NCBI RefSeq assembly: GCF_910592395.1
Contig: NC_088309.1
Coordinates: 15,814,599-15,878,598, forward strand
DNA length: 64,000 nt
Reading direction: 5' to 3'
Source: Lineus longissimus
Taxonomy: Eukaryota; Nemertea; Pilidiophora; Heteronemertea; Lineidae
The position numbers and the translations under genes were made by a program. Numbering within the stretch: the stretch's first letter is position 1; every line of letters begins with the position of its first letter. Of this stretch, positions 21,507 through 34,079 are shown one piece after another. The notes under the pieces were generated by a model that saw nothing but the letters and a program-made list of their open reading frames with translations, had not been told where the DNA came from and made no database searches.

Positions 21507-22455
21507 TGTTAAGTCCATCAGGAAGGATCAATAACGAATATGTCTTTAATTGTACGGGTGCGTCACTTTTATTCTTTTTCTTCAGCAGTTACTGTCAATA
21601 CACCGTCAATACACCGTCAATACACCGTAATAGACTGTAAAATACAAAAATACAATTTCTAAGTAACAATGTTTTGTTAAGGTTCAGTGCACACGCATAT
21701 AACAACACAGTAATTAATACTAATCACATCCTTTCTGGATATTTAAGTATGCTATACAAATTACATGTACACATGCATTCTATATGCATGTATATGGCAT
21801 GGTCTAATACTGCCGCTTGGGCAGAAATACTCCTACAAAACATACATGAACTACACACCAGTCTTTCAGGATCAAATATAAGTACAGGAGGCACAACTCC
21901 TTTATAGAAAGTACAGACAGTTTGCATATACAGCAGTTTCATCTGACACTAAACATATGAGTTGATTGAACAAAGAAATGGCTCACATGTGTGAGGGTAC
22001 AAAGTTTTAACCCTTAGTAAAGTCTGCATTTTGTATCTCATATCAAAATAACATATTCAGTAGGTGCTATGACTAGTATAGTTGTACATACCATTGTCTC
22101 ACTTGATAGAGATCCTGTGAACTTATGGATTTGACCGGATTTTACATTGAGAAAATAAAATGATCTTTCTTGTCTGGAGTATGAGCTTCTTCGGCGTAAG
22201 GATATAAAAGGTTCATGTTTACATGATAAAATGTTAGAAAGACTGTTCATAAAGTCTATAAACTCTAAATAAACCTCCAATTATCTAAAACATACTAATA
22301 ACTACATTTTACTGACGAAAAGGAGAATTATAGGTAAAGCTTTTAACCTCTCAGCAAGGCACTACCTTTTGTAAGGGAGTAAAAAAGAAGGCCCAAAAAA
22401 GGTACTTGCTATATAGCAGATCGTGAAAATACTAATTGTCTCAGTGGCTGCTACA
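21507..22455 (-). repeat. 3' LTR of BEL/Pao 2
   Basis: Near-identical to 29499-30436. It has one additional short tandem unit of the CAATACACCGT motif. Confidence 0.95.
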
Positions 22456-22623
22456 CTCCCACCCAAAATCCCTGTGATTTTTTTCGAACAACGATAACGA
22501 GAAGGAAAATCTCCGAACTAAAACATTTTTGGTCAAAGCGGAATCAGTCTAAATGCCAAAAATACCACGCATCCAGCACGGACATCCGATGATGCTCAGC
22601 AACCAAGGCTGGGCCGGGCCCAA

Positions 22624-25600
22624 CTACTGATTCTGCCTTTCTATCAAAACTGTGACCTTATGTATGGGTCGTTCCAAAAATCGTGGGTTCTCGCTAACAC
22701 GCTTTCCTTGTCTCGTTAGTTCTGAGGGCATCCAAAGCTTGAGTTTGCGGATCAGCCCATCACTGCTCTTGAAGGCTTCTTCTACTATTGCCATTTCCCA
22801 GTGTCCACGTGGAAGCTCTTGATCATGCAGAATGTCCACATCACCAACTTCAATCTCTCGCTTGGTCTTCTGTCATTTCTGTCTCGATTGGAGATTCGAC
22901 AGATATTCAGCTTTCCAACGAGTCCAGAATTGATTGGCCAAATACTGGACTCTTTTCCATCTTTTTCTGGCGTATACATCCTCCTTGACGAAGTTACCAG
23001 GTGGTGGTAGAAGGACACTTGATTTCATTGTCAAGAGGTGGTTGGGGGTGATTGGCTCAGGTTCGGTAGGGTCGTTGATAGTGTCTGTGGCAAGAGGTCG
23101 GCTGTTGACAATTGCCATGGCTTCATACAGAAGGGTCCTCATCGAAGATGTATCTAGTCTTCCCTGAGCTTGGTTGATTGTTACTGTGAGAACACTACGA
23201 ATAGATCGTATTTGTCTCTCCCAGACACCACCCATGTGACTCCAATGTGGGGTGTTCATCTGAAAGTCGCACTGGTCAGCTAGTTGTCTTCTAATTTCTT
23301 CACTGTCAATTTCCTTTAATGCAGCAGCCAACTCCCGCTGCGCTCCAACGAAATTCGTCCCATGATCACAGCGAATCTTAGAGACGTTCCCTCTGATAGC
23401 TATGAAGCAGCGAAGGGCGTTAAGCATGGCATCGGTTGACATGTCATCCAGTAGCTCGATATGGACGGCTCTGAGGGCTAGGCAGGTAAATAGTAGTCCA
23501 TAGCGTTTGTGTTGCTTCCGTCCGTCTTGGGTGTGGAATGGCCCAAAGCAATCCAGACCACAAAAGGTGAATGGCGGTGCTGGTTCTAATCGATCACCTG
23601 ACAAGTCACACATCTTCTGGGATGCGGCTTCTCCACGTAACTTGCGGCACACCACACACTTGAATATGTAAGATGCCACTTGGGCTCTGGCATTCAAGAT
23701 CCAAATTCCACTGGACATTAGTCTGTTGAGAGTCATGGTGCGTCCTTGGTGTGCAACCAGTTCATGAATGTATCGGATGAATAATTCTGTTAGATGAGTT
23801 CCCTTTGGCATGATCACTGGGTGTTTCACCTCGAAAACCTCTGATGATCTCCTCAATCTTCCTCCCACCCGTAGGATCCCGTATTCGTCTAAGAATGGGT
23901 CAAGGTTGAAGAGGCTGCTCCCCTTTCTTAGTTCCCTTTTTCCCTTCAGATCCTTAATCTCATCTGCAAAGTACTGGCATTGCATATTTCTAACGACCAG
24001 CCTTTCGGCCCTGCTCCTGGACTCCTGCAGTGATAATGAGGGTTCACCCAGCTTCCTTATGCACTTGGCTTGGAGTGCCTCAATAGCTGCTAGCAGTTTA
24101 GACCAACTGGAGAATTTGCCGAATCTGTCTAGGAGTGAGGTCACTGCTTGGCTCTTCGTCTGTAGAGTCTTGACCCTTTTGACTTCGGGGTCAGAAGGTG
24201 ACAGAGTTATTGGTGCTGTGACATCTGCAGTGTTGGGGATCTCTCTTTCCCAGAGGAATGTCGGACCTCTGAACCAGTTGGTGATCTGAAGTTCTTGTGC
24301 TGCAAGTCCTCTTGATGTGAAATCGGCTGGATTCTCTTCTGTTCGAACGTAGTTCCACTGGCTTGAGTCTGATGATTCTTTGATCCTTTGCACTCTGTTA
24401 GCGACGTAAATGTGAAATTTGCGTGCTTCGTTCTGTAAATAACCAAGAACTACCTTGGAGTCCGTCCAGTATACATTCGTGATGTTCGGGATGTCAAGCT
24501 CTCTATTCAAAAGGTCGCTGATTCTGATCGACACAACGGCAGCTTGGAGCTCTAGCCGAGGGATGGTCACTGGTTTTAGCGGTACAACTCTTGCCTTTGC
24601 CATGACGAGGGTATTATGCACGTGGTCTTCAGCATTTATCAAGCGAAGATAGCTGCACTGGCCATATCCACTGAGGGACGCTTCTGAGAAGTGGTGAAGC
24701 TCTGCCTGTACAGCTGTACCGAAGTTCTCTGGCTTGTAACATCTATGAACTTCGCTAAATCATGCAAGTTGCGTCTCCAGCTTTCCCATTTAAGGTGCAG
24801 TTCTTCAGGTAGGGGTTGGTCCCAGTCAGCGCCATTCTTACAAAGTTCTTGTAAGATCTGTTTACCCTTGAGGATAAAAGGTGCCAAGAATCCTAGAGGA
24901 TCAAAGACTGAAGAAATCATGGAGAGAATACCTCGCCTTGTCAGGGGTTGTTCCTTCAGGATCACCCTGAAGCAGAATTCATCCGACTCCACGCACCACT
25001 CGATCCCAAGTGCCCTTTTGATAGGCAGGTCGTCTAACGCAAGATTAAGGTTCATAATATCCTTGGCACGCTCTGAAGCAGGGACAGATTCCAGTACCTC
25101 GCGACTATTGGAGGCAAACTTGTGGACTCGAATATTCGCTTTGCGGCATATTTCCGTGGAGTCTTTAATAAGACTGCAGGACTTCTCTGCGCTTTCTTCG
25201 CTCATCAAACCGTCGTCCATGTAAAATCCACGAAGGATAAAGGAGGCGGCATCAGGGCTTAAGTCTTTGTATTTGTTAGCAACATACCGAAGGCCATAAA
25301 TGGCACATCCGGGAGAAGACGCTGCCCCAAATAGGTGAACTTTCATACGATATTCTACCGGTTCTTCTTCAACATTGTCATCACTCCACCACAGGAAGCG
25401 AAGATAGTCACGGTCTTCCTTGTGCACCAGAAACCGGTGGAACATCCTCTCTATGTCGCACATCAGTGCGATGCTTTCCATTCGGAAGCGGCAGAGTACT
25501 CCCACGAGGGTGTTCATTTGATCGGGACCTTGGAGGAGATGATCATTAAGGCAGGTGCCTTTAAACTTGGCTGCACAGTCGAACACCACCCTGATTTTTC

Positions 25601-26015
25601 CGGGTTTTTTCGGGTGGTACACTCCGTGATGAGGAATGTACCAGACTGGTCCTTGGCTTTGATGGTGACCCTCAGATACCCGTTCTGCCTCTCCGTTTTC
25701 TATATTGTCGAGCATGAAGGCCTTATAGTCAGAGAAGTATGTTGGGTCTTTCTTGAAACGTCTCCGAAGGTGTTCTAGTCGCACTAGTGCAGTGGCTTTG
25801 TTGTTAGGAAGGTCTGGTTTCTCTTGTCTAAACGGCAAGGGCATGGTGACAAACCCATCCTCCTGCTGGTAGGTCCGGTTTCCTAATATTTTCATGAATC
25901 TTGTGTCTTCCTGTGACCAAGTTTGCTCTTTTGGCTCTCTCTCGTGGAAATCAGAGGCGAGGATGTTGCCAAGATCTTGTGGGGTCAAGGGTTCTTCTTT
26001 GATCGGTGTTTTCAA
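22624..26015 (-). pseudogene. BEL/Pao 2 Pol region
   Basis: Reverse transcriptase (Y-M-D-D: GFYMDDGL) lies in the frame 24639-26015. RNase H (LVMAKARVVP, YWTDSKVVLGY) and integrase (H2C2 finger; LDCFGPF, RCDHGTNF, GGVWERQ) lie in 22873-24642. The DUF5641-type tail is in 22624-22839. The frame shifts at about 26016 and again near 24745, and there is an in-frame stop near 22873. The domain order and a near-complete set of motifs match the intact polyprotein at 9985-15543. The element cannot make a full Pol. Confidence 0.9.
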
Positions 26016-26017
26016 GC

Positions 26018-28843
26018 TTACCGTACTTCACTGATCTGGTTCTCTGGTGAACGAACATCCTCGGGAACCGCTTTGGCGACTACGGAATGTGTAAGGCCGA
26101 TCGCATCTCCAGAATCTTCCTCTTGTTCCCCGCCCCCAACAATGCTCCATCCTAAGACTGTTTCAATTGCGAATGGCTGATTACCCTCCCCCGTGACACA
26201 ATTTCGAGGTGCTAGGGCTCTGGGGCAGTTGTATCCTATAAGAAGGCCAATTTCACAGTTTAGGAGGGGTTGCATGTGATGAGCAATCTTGGCAAGATGG
26301 GGCCATCTGTTGGCTGTCTCCGATGTCGGGATGTGGGATTCTTCCACAGGAATATATTCTCTTGAATATGTTAAAGGCAATTTTATTCTGGAGTTGGACT
26401 TGAATCCTCTAAATTGCAGATTTTTGAATTTGCTGCAGTGGATCATCTTATCTTTGGCTGTCATTGTCGTTAGTTTCAGCTGTGTTGGTTTGCCACAAGT
26501 CTCTAGCGACTCCACAGTCTGTTTTGCCACAAAGGTAGTGTCCGACTGGGTATCAATGAGAGCGTATACGAGGAGCTCCTGGCTTGGCTGCTCCAAGCTG
26601 GAAATCCACACTGGGACCACCATGGATGACATCGAGTTGGCTCCCGAGGCGGCATTTCTGCAGATTGCCACCTTCGCTTTATCTGTGTCGGTGGCGCCTT
26701 TTTCCTCAGTTTCCCTTGCTTGATGGGGCCTTGTCGTTGCCGGGTCATTCCTTGGTGTAGTTTCTGTCTTCGGCCTGTCTTCATGCAGGGAGGTCGGATG
26801 ACACTTCTGGCACTTTGTGCACGTAGCCCTTGCTGGACATTCCTTTGAGAGGTGACCCCGTTTCAGACAACCATAACAGTACCCATTCTTTCTAATAAAG
26901 TCTTGTTGTTCAGACTTGGGTTTATGTTGAAGTGTTCTACACTCCTGAACAGAGTGGCCAGGCCTTTGACAGAAGTCGCATGAAGTATTTGTTTCTGGTT
27001 TCTTTGTATTTGGCTTTGGTTCACTCTTGCCACCAGTAGCCAAAGTATTTGCACCCGCCCTACGCTTTAGGGGGGTGCCTTGTTTCTCTCTTTTGTCTCC
27101 ATCTATCTTTAGGGACCCTAAAGAGACGATAGGGTCACATGCAATATCTGCTTCATCATACAGAAACTTGGCAAAATCGGCAAACTGTGGGTGGCGGCCT
27201 GTCCTCTTCTTAGTATTCGCAACAATACAGCTCCATCTGTTTACCAGCCAATCTGGAAGCTTGAAAAGTATCCTCCGATTTTCTCTGCTGTCATTAAGGA
27301 TCTGTAGGTCAGGGATAGCATCCATCGCGGTTAGGCACTGCTGCAGGAAATCCGACAGTTTCCTAAGGCCGATGCTGTCCCTTGGCTGGATTTTCGGCCA
27401 TGAATCAAGCTTGTTTCTGAAAGCTTCAGTGATTGCAAAGTCACTCCCGTATCTCTCTTCTAATATGGATTTGGCTTTCTCATATGCCTGATCACTCCGG
27501 AGAAGGAAACAGCCTCCGACTGCTTCTCCTGCTGGACCACCTAGATATCTTTTTAATTAGTGAATTCTTTCACTTGGGGGTACTCCTCTGTTTTCAATCA
27601 AGGCAGTGAATGACGCAGTCCAGGCGGGGTACTGAAGTGCATCTCCACTGAACACAGCTGGCTCGGGAATGGGTAGGCGTCCTAAATTTACTGAGTTGGC
27701 AAGCGTTTCTGCGATCAAGGCCATCTCACTTTGATGACTAGGTTGTGGTTGCCACACTGCGGCTTCTGGCCTTAGACAGGACTGGGTGGTGGTAGCTTTG
27801 TTCTCTGGAAGTGGCGTCAGGTCTGGTTTGGCATCTTGAAGTCTAGCAGGCTGGACCGATTGTGGAGATGGAACGATCGTTGTGGGACGTGGTTCCGGGT
27901 TCGGTTTTTTAAGTATTTCCTTGTGCTCTGTAAGGATGGGGAAACGTCTCAGTTCTGAAGATGTTTCTTCTTCATCCAGAGCCCGCAATTTGGCTTCTTC
28001 CACCATTAGTCGCGTGGCGAGTCTTTGGTTCTCTATTTCTTTCTTCTTCCTGGCTAGGACAGCATCTGCCTCAGCTCTTCTTGTTTTTTCGAGGGCAGCC
28101 TTTCTAGCGGCCTCTACTGCTTGCTCAGCCTCATCCTGAGCACGTCTTCTGGCTTCTTCGAGCTCCATTTGCACCAATTCTTCTTCTTTCTCTTCTTCTT
28201 TTTTCTTCGCCTTGAGCTCTGCCTGCAATGCTGCAGCCTGAGCAGCCGCTTCTCTCCTAAGTGATGATCGGCTAGATGCTCGGCTAGATCGATGGGATCG
28301 AGAATCCTCTGACCGGCTTCCCCTGAGTAAACCAGCTGCCTCTGCAGTGAGGGCACTGATGGAATCTGCAATCCTACGCACTTCTGAAGGGGGATGACTG
28401 TAAGATTTCCTTACCTCAGCATAGGCTTCATTTAGTCCTGCGTTACTCTTTTCCAGCTCTTCTAAAAGACTTCTTTGCAACTCCAGGGCAGTAGCTTGAC
28501 CCGTGGTCTCCTTGACGTTCTTGGCAGAAGCCTTGCAGTCCTTTGCTGACTTCCAAAATCGTTCCAGTACTTCTTGTCTTTGACTTTCTCTCGCCTTCTC
28601 GGTGGGCTTCCTCTCTCTGGAAGATCTCCGGAAGGGTTCCACTACCTCAATCATTTCAGGGGGTTTCTCGGAGTGGGGTGTTCCTGAAGGCTCATTGACC
28701 TCAGCTGGCTTCTCACCCTTACCTTCATTTCTCTTCTCAACCTGGCTTTGTTCTTCTGACTGCATCCTGCTCTCTCTATCTTCATCTCTCGTGGTTTCTG
28801 GCGAGCTCTGGCTCCTGCTGATCCATGGCGGTGCAAGACGCAA
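26018..28843 (-). pseudogene. BEL/Pao 2 Gag and protease region
   Basis: The N-terminal half (27557-28843) is a long charged coiled coil rich in Glu, Lys and Ala, then the start of the BEL Gag domain. A TAA stop near 27557 interrupts it; the same frame continues through 27325 to 26018. That second part holds knuckles CDFCQRPGH, CYGCLKRGH and CTKCQKCH and the protease signature LIDTQSD. The codon at 28843 is TTG, so the real start is either the in-frame ATG at 28765 (MQSEEQSQ) or an out-of-frame ATG at 28824 (MDQQEPE) followed by a frameshift. Confidence 0.85.
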
Positions 28844-29498
28844 GATAACCTGGCAATTAGACGAAACCTGTAGTTTAATCGAATTCTCTAATCAGTAATC
28901 TCTAGTGACCCAAGCTATGAGGTCGGTTCTCTGCGATTCATCTAAAAAACCTATTTTATCTGCAATTTCACAAGCATGACCACAGGGCAATTTGAGAAAG
29001 GAAGTGATGCAGCCACTAAGAAATGTCCTATAACGAGGTCAAATTAAAGCATGGAAGGTAGTAGTGTCAGCAGTGGGTCATTAACTAAACCTGAACATCT
29101 ATCCGAGGTATCACTGTTTTGAACAACATTGGGCCTATTGCGTAACTGAGCTGATACAAAAGGCATTCATGTAGATTGTAATACATATAGGCGACCAATT
29201 CAACCATGAAAGATTTCAATTTATAAACACAAGACCTGAAAGGTAATGGAGATTAGCATACAATAATCAATACAATTTCGATAGAATGTCTCTGTAGCAA
29301 TCACTTCTTCGTGTCTCTGCGTGAAGTCCTCTTGTCTCACTCGACGTGGTGTTGTCACTCTCTTGTGGCTTGATGAGGGACGGTCATGTCGATGGATGAT
29401 CTTTAGTACAAGTACAAGTACATTTATTCTGGATCGTTAGACTGTCACTAGCGGCATCTCGGCTCTGGACTTTCATTCGAGATGAGAATGTCTTTTAC
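28844..29498 (-). other. Leader between 5' LTR and Gag of BEL/Pao 2
   Basis: About 650 bp with no coding frame of note. On the minus strand it begins GTAAAAGACATTC directly after the LTR. A TGG primer-binding site is not seen there. Confidence 0.6.
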
Positions 29499-30436
29499 TG
29501 TTAAGTCCATCTGGAAGGATCAATAACGAATATGTCTTTAATTGTACGGGTGCGTCACTTTTATTCTTTTTCTTCAGCAGTTACTGTCAATACACCGTCA
29601 ATACACCGTAAAAGACTGTAAAATACAAAAATACAATTTCTAAGTAACAATGTTTTGTTAAGGTTCAGTGCACACGCATATAACAACACAGTAATTAATA
29701 CTAATCACATCCTTTCTGGATATTTAAGTATGCTATACAAATTACATGTACACATGCATTCTATATGCATGTATATGGCATGGTCTAATACTGCAGCTTG
29801 GGCAGAAATACTCCTACAAAACATACATGAACTACACACCAGTCTTTCAGGATCAAATATAAGTACAGGAGACACAACTCCTTTATAGAAAGTACAGACA
29901 GTTTGCATATACAGCAGTTTCATCTGACACTAAACATATGAGTGGATTGAACAAAGAAATGGCTCGCATGTGTGAGGGTACAAAGTTTTAACCCTTAGTA
30001 AAGTCTGCATTTTGTATCTCATATCAAAATAACATATTCAGCAGGTGCTATGACTAGTATACTTGTACATACCATTGTCTCACTTGATAGAGATCCTGTG
30101 AACTTATGGATTTGACCGGATTTTACATTGAGAAAATAAAATGATCTTTCTTGTCTGGAGTATGAGCTTCTTCGGCGTAAGGATATAAAAGGTTCATGTT
30201 TACATGATAAAATGTTAGAAAGACTGTTCATAAAGTCTATAAACTCTATATAAACCTCCAATTATCTAAAACATACTAATAACTACATTTTACTGACGAA
30301 AAGGAGAATTATAGGTAAAGCTTTTAACCTCTTAGCAAGGAACTACCTTTTGTAAGGGAGTAAAAAAGAAGGCCCAAAAAAGGTACTTGCTATATAGCAG
30401 ATCGTGAAAATACTAATTGTCTCAGTGGCTGCTACA
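29499..30436 (-). repeat. 5' LTR of BEL/Pao 2
   Basis: 938 bp, TG...CA ends; pair of 21507-22455. Promoter function is presumed. Confidence 0.95.
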
Positions 30437-30683
30437 TGAATGCCACATACATGTAGGTACATCAACACAGTCTTCATCATGTTCCTAAAGAGTCAGATTG
30501 GCACAAGAGCATGTAGTCAGTTACATGTAGTATCAGAAGAAATCCATCCACTAAGGAATTACTGCTGAAACTTAAGATTGCTTAGGTCCTACCTAAGTAT
30601 CTTTAAGTTTCAGCAGTAACATATCTAGCTTGTCCACCACCTCTACCAATTCTACTTTCTTAGTAACAACAGTACGCCTTAGA

Positions 30684-33541
30684 CTATTGCTCTGAGAGAC
30701 AAGAGTGAGCTTTCCTGTTCTCTCCGCCTTCTCGATCAGAGAGAGCATCAGCTGACTTTTGCATGCTGTCTATGTCATCATTGAGTCTCCTCCTCTTGCT
30801 CTTCACTTCCTCGATCTCTTCTTCCAGGCGTTTCTTTCCACGACTCTTCTCTACGCTCTCCTTTTTCCGTTTCTCTTCGTCCAAGTGCATATGATACTTC
30901 TGACGTGCCCCAGCAGCAGCTACAAGGAGTTTAGGGGTTATTTGTACATTGCATACACCCACCTGCTCGATTTACATGCTCGCAAATGAGCCTCCTGGCC
31001 ACAAATGTCTCTTCCTGGAGGTTGTCTGCTGCTACCTGAAATAAAAGGTGTGAATGGTTACTCTGGTTAATCTGAATCAAATTAACCTGCAAACAAAAAC
31101 CCTCCTCTTCTTAGAAATTATCTGCTACAGCCACCACCTGAAATGAAAATTGGCAAGGTTACCATGGTTACTAGTATGATGTATTACCCAATGAATTAAA
31201 CTTTCTTTAAATTCTAAAAAAACATACCTGTTTATTTACGGAAAAACCCCTTTCCACCGAGGCTTGTCCATGGGAAAGTAGAAGAACAATCTTCATTGCC
31301 TGCCAGAGTTTGCTGTACTCGGTTTTCTGGTGGAGATGCTCATAGAGGAATGTCTCTACCCTGGACTCGTCTGCTTCCGGTCTGAACTCAGCAAAGGAAG
31401 ACGAATACCTTGCAACCTGAACATCAAGGAAGCTGACATACTGTGATTTCACCACATCACAGTCATCATAAGAGATCTGTTTCTTTTCTGCAAGTACCTG
31501 AAGTGAAAGAGTAATAATAACACACCTGAGGTCATAGGGTTTCAGTTACTAATGTTTGATACCCCAAAAAGTTTCCTGAACACTCACACTCACCTGAAGC
31601 ATGTAGCTCATCCGTGCAATGCACTCATCTCTGTTATGCACCATTTCACTTGGAGCTAGACACGATGCATTGCTTACGAGGCTGTGCTTTAGGGGTAGCT
31701 TTTCCAGCATGTAGGCAACCATGAATGACGTCACATTCTGAGTTTCAGTACGCAGTTGGACTACCTTCAGTTCTGAAACCTTCTTCTCAGTAAGCAACAG
31801 ACGCAGGGATTCTTTGCAAGCAGCACCAACATCCACCTGTAACATAGTAATGAATATTCAGTAATACTTGTAAAGTATTACCAGATCAGTCCAACTAACA
31901 TTAAGTGATGAGAGGTCAGAGCACAGGATTTAACGAAAATGTGAATAAAACAGATCAAGGGGTCATTTTCACTAATAGTAAAAAAACGTATTTCCCCCCT
32001 CTACATCATTTTCAATGTGTTTTCAGCCCTTTCAATGCATAAAATACGCTAAACGCACCTTAATTATTGAGTATTACCTACCTTCTTCACATCACACCGG
32101 CTTTTCTTGGCATCAAATTTCAGCATCTTGCGTTGAGTGGTCACGGCTTTAACATCATCTGGTTTTCCAAACCTCTGTATGAGACTCCTAAGCATGTTGA
32201 ATATGTCTGCACCAAGGAAAGGTATCATGGGCTTGTCACACTGATATTTGACAAGAATGGGTTGCAGTTCTCTGCATATGGAGATGTAAACCTGCAGCAT
32301 AGGATTAGGAACAGTCATAGGATCCGTGGTAGCATTTTCAACGACTGTGTAACTCTTGCAAGTTGGCTTTGTCACCCTTTTGTCTTTCTTCTGGACAGCT
32401 TTGACATATTCGATGACATCCGGCAAGATATCCAAAGCACGCCTGACCACCGGCAGATTCTCTACCCAACGGTGTTTACAGAACTGCAGTCCAAATTTTG
32501 AAGTACCAGTCACAGACGCATATTCACTTTGCCTAGCTGTGGCATCATGGAACAAATAGAAGAGGCTGGTGAAGAAATCCTGCAAACCTTTGAATACCTC
32601 GTTTTTTTCCATTGCATTTTTCAATGCACCATGAATTTGGTGCAACCCACATGAACATATGTCCAGGAGACGTTTATCATAATTCTGCTCTATGTGAGAT
32701 ACCATTTCACGATGGAATTTCAGATTGACGTTTGGCCCATCCATGCCTATCTGCAGAAGCTTACCAAGTTGAAGAGTTTCTTCAGTACATTCTAGGAAAG
32801 TTTTCACCAAATGGGCTGCATCGCCCTTCCCTAGAAATTCTGAACCGAAATACCTAGTGGATACTTGGTCAAGCTGCCAGAAACGAACGTGCATGTCGAA
32901 TTGTTTTGTTTGATTCTGAAAGTTGAGGCTCTCATCGAAGAGCAAAACGAAGGCCTCAGCTCGGTTAACATCAGATGTCAACAGGTTCCTGAAATGAGAA
33001 GCAATACCCCATCTTGCTAGTCGAGCGCACTCAGTCTCTCCACATCCAAACTCCTTAGCAATCACACTATCGGGAAACATCTTCTGGAAAAGTTTTGCAC
33101 TTTCTTCACAAGATTTGTACGATGAATGCGAGGACACCACATGTAGGCACCAAACAATTTCAGAACTCAGTGTGTCCGATCGTGTTACGAATGTATCCAT
33201 AGTATTATTAGGCCTAGTAGTGTTCATGACAGGAATCGGACCCGTTGGCTCTGGCGTAGTAGTGGAACTGGAAGTGCCGCTAGCCGAAGGCGTACTCACC
33301 AGAGAATTAGGAGCAGCCCATGAAGAAATCAGGGTGGATTTTTTCTATTATTTACACGTGCAATGTGTTTTTTTCCCTCCATATGGGACTTCAAGGCCGC
33401 CTCTCCCATGTTGCTCACATCAAACGGCTTGGTGCACACAACGCACTTTGCCTTATGCTTATTGTCATCCACACACCGCACCCATTCCTTGTATTCCGGC
33501 TTCTTTAGCCATTCCTCGTTAAACGAACAGTTGCCTGGCAT
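30684..33541 (-). pseudogene. hAT transposon 2 transposase, five coding exons, one frameshift
   Basis: Exons by GT-AG borders: 32082-33541, 31594-31836, 31228-31497, 30963-31035 and 30684-30919, all in compatible phase. The product starts MPGNCSFNEEW. It has a BED-like finger (C-V-V-C ... H-M-E-G-K-K-H), a Ser/Thr/Pro linker, the RNase H-like core (I-G-M-D-G-P-N-V-N, C-S-C-G-L-H-Q-I-H), and a hATC motif (S-H-G-Q-A-S-V-E-R-G-F). It ends in a Lys/Glu/Arg coiled coil (E-E-K-R-K-K-E-S-V-E-K). A frameshift sits in an A run at about 33339-33344, just after the finger; the next frame then reads well without an intron. A decayed copy of the 73-bp exon lies at about 31090-31140. Otherwise the gene looks complete. 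Confidence 0.8.
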
Positions 33542-33850
33542 TCTTTATGTGATAAAAGGCACTCCGTCTCCTCTTACAATCTTACGATATAATGTCAAAT
33601 TAAAGTTAGATCGTCACACACAACACAAATTCGGTCCTCCTGACAGACAGCCACATGAGAATCCAGAATTATCAAGGAAGCCGAGAGCAGCACTGTACAG
33701 GGTTAGAACCCAATTTTGAATGAGGCAATGTAGATGAAAGTTGTCAGCACACCTAAAAGAAAAGACAGAAGTGGTCAGCATGTGGTCAAATTTCGTCATC
33801 ATTGACCAAATTTTAAAAAATGGCCGAACCACTGTTCACTTGCAATACAC

Positions 33851-33888
33851 ATGGATATACACAAGGAATATTCCTTGTGTATATCCAT
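33851..33888. repeat. Perfect 38-bp palindrome at the LINE 3' junction
   Basis: 19-bp arms meet with no spacer at GGAAT/ATTCC. The left arm begins within the TIR of the host element. The right arm abuts the trinucleotide tail of the LINE. Confidence 0.95.
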
Positions 33889-34079
33889 CATCATCATCAT
33901 CATCATCAATAATATCTAAGGCAGTTGCCTGTGGATATGGATATTGCCGGTTTGCAAATGCTTTTGAAACGCGAGCCGCGCAGGTGTGGTTGGTGTTGAG
34001 CTATAGTGTTGAGCTTGTTCTAGAGTATGTTTCATTGCAGTGAGATTAAAAATGAGGTGCCTAGCCAACGTTAATTCCC

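Larger units (their letters stand above)
21507..30436 (-). mobile_element. BEL/Pao LTR retrotransposon 2, complete but mutated
   Basis: LTRs at 29499-30436 (5', 938 bp) and 21507-22455 (3', 949 bp) both start TGTTAAGTCC and end GGCTGCTACA. The flanking duplication TGAAT is at 21502-21506 and 30437-30441. A purine tract GGGTGGGAG precedes the 3' LTR on the minus strand. The LTRs differ at about a dozen positions plus one extra 13-bp unit of GTCAATACACC type. Gag and Pol are present but hold at least four breaks. Confidence 0.95.

Noticed and set aside
32064-33299. Independent protein starting at 33299
   Set aside because: The codon is GTG and the frame continues upstream to the BED-finger part after a one-base shift in an A run; it is the same transposase.
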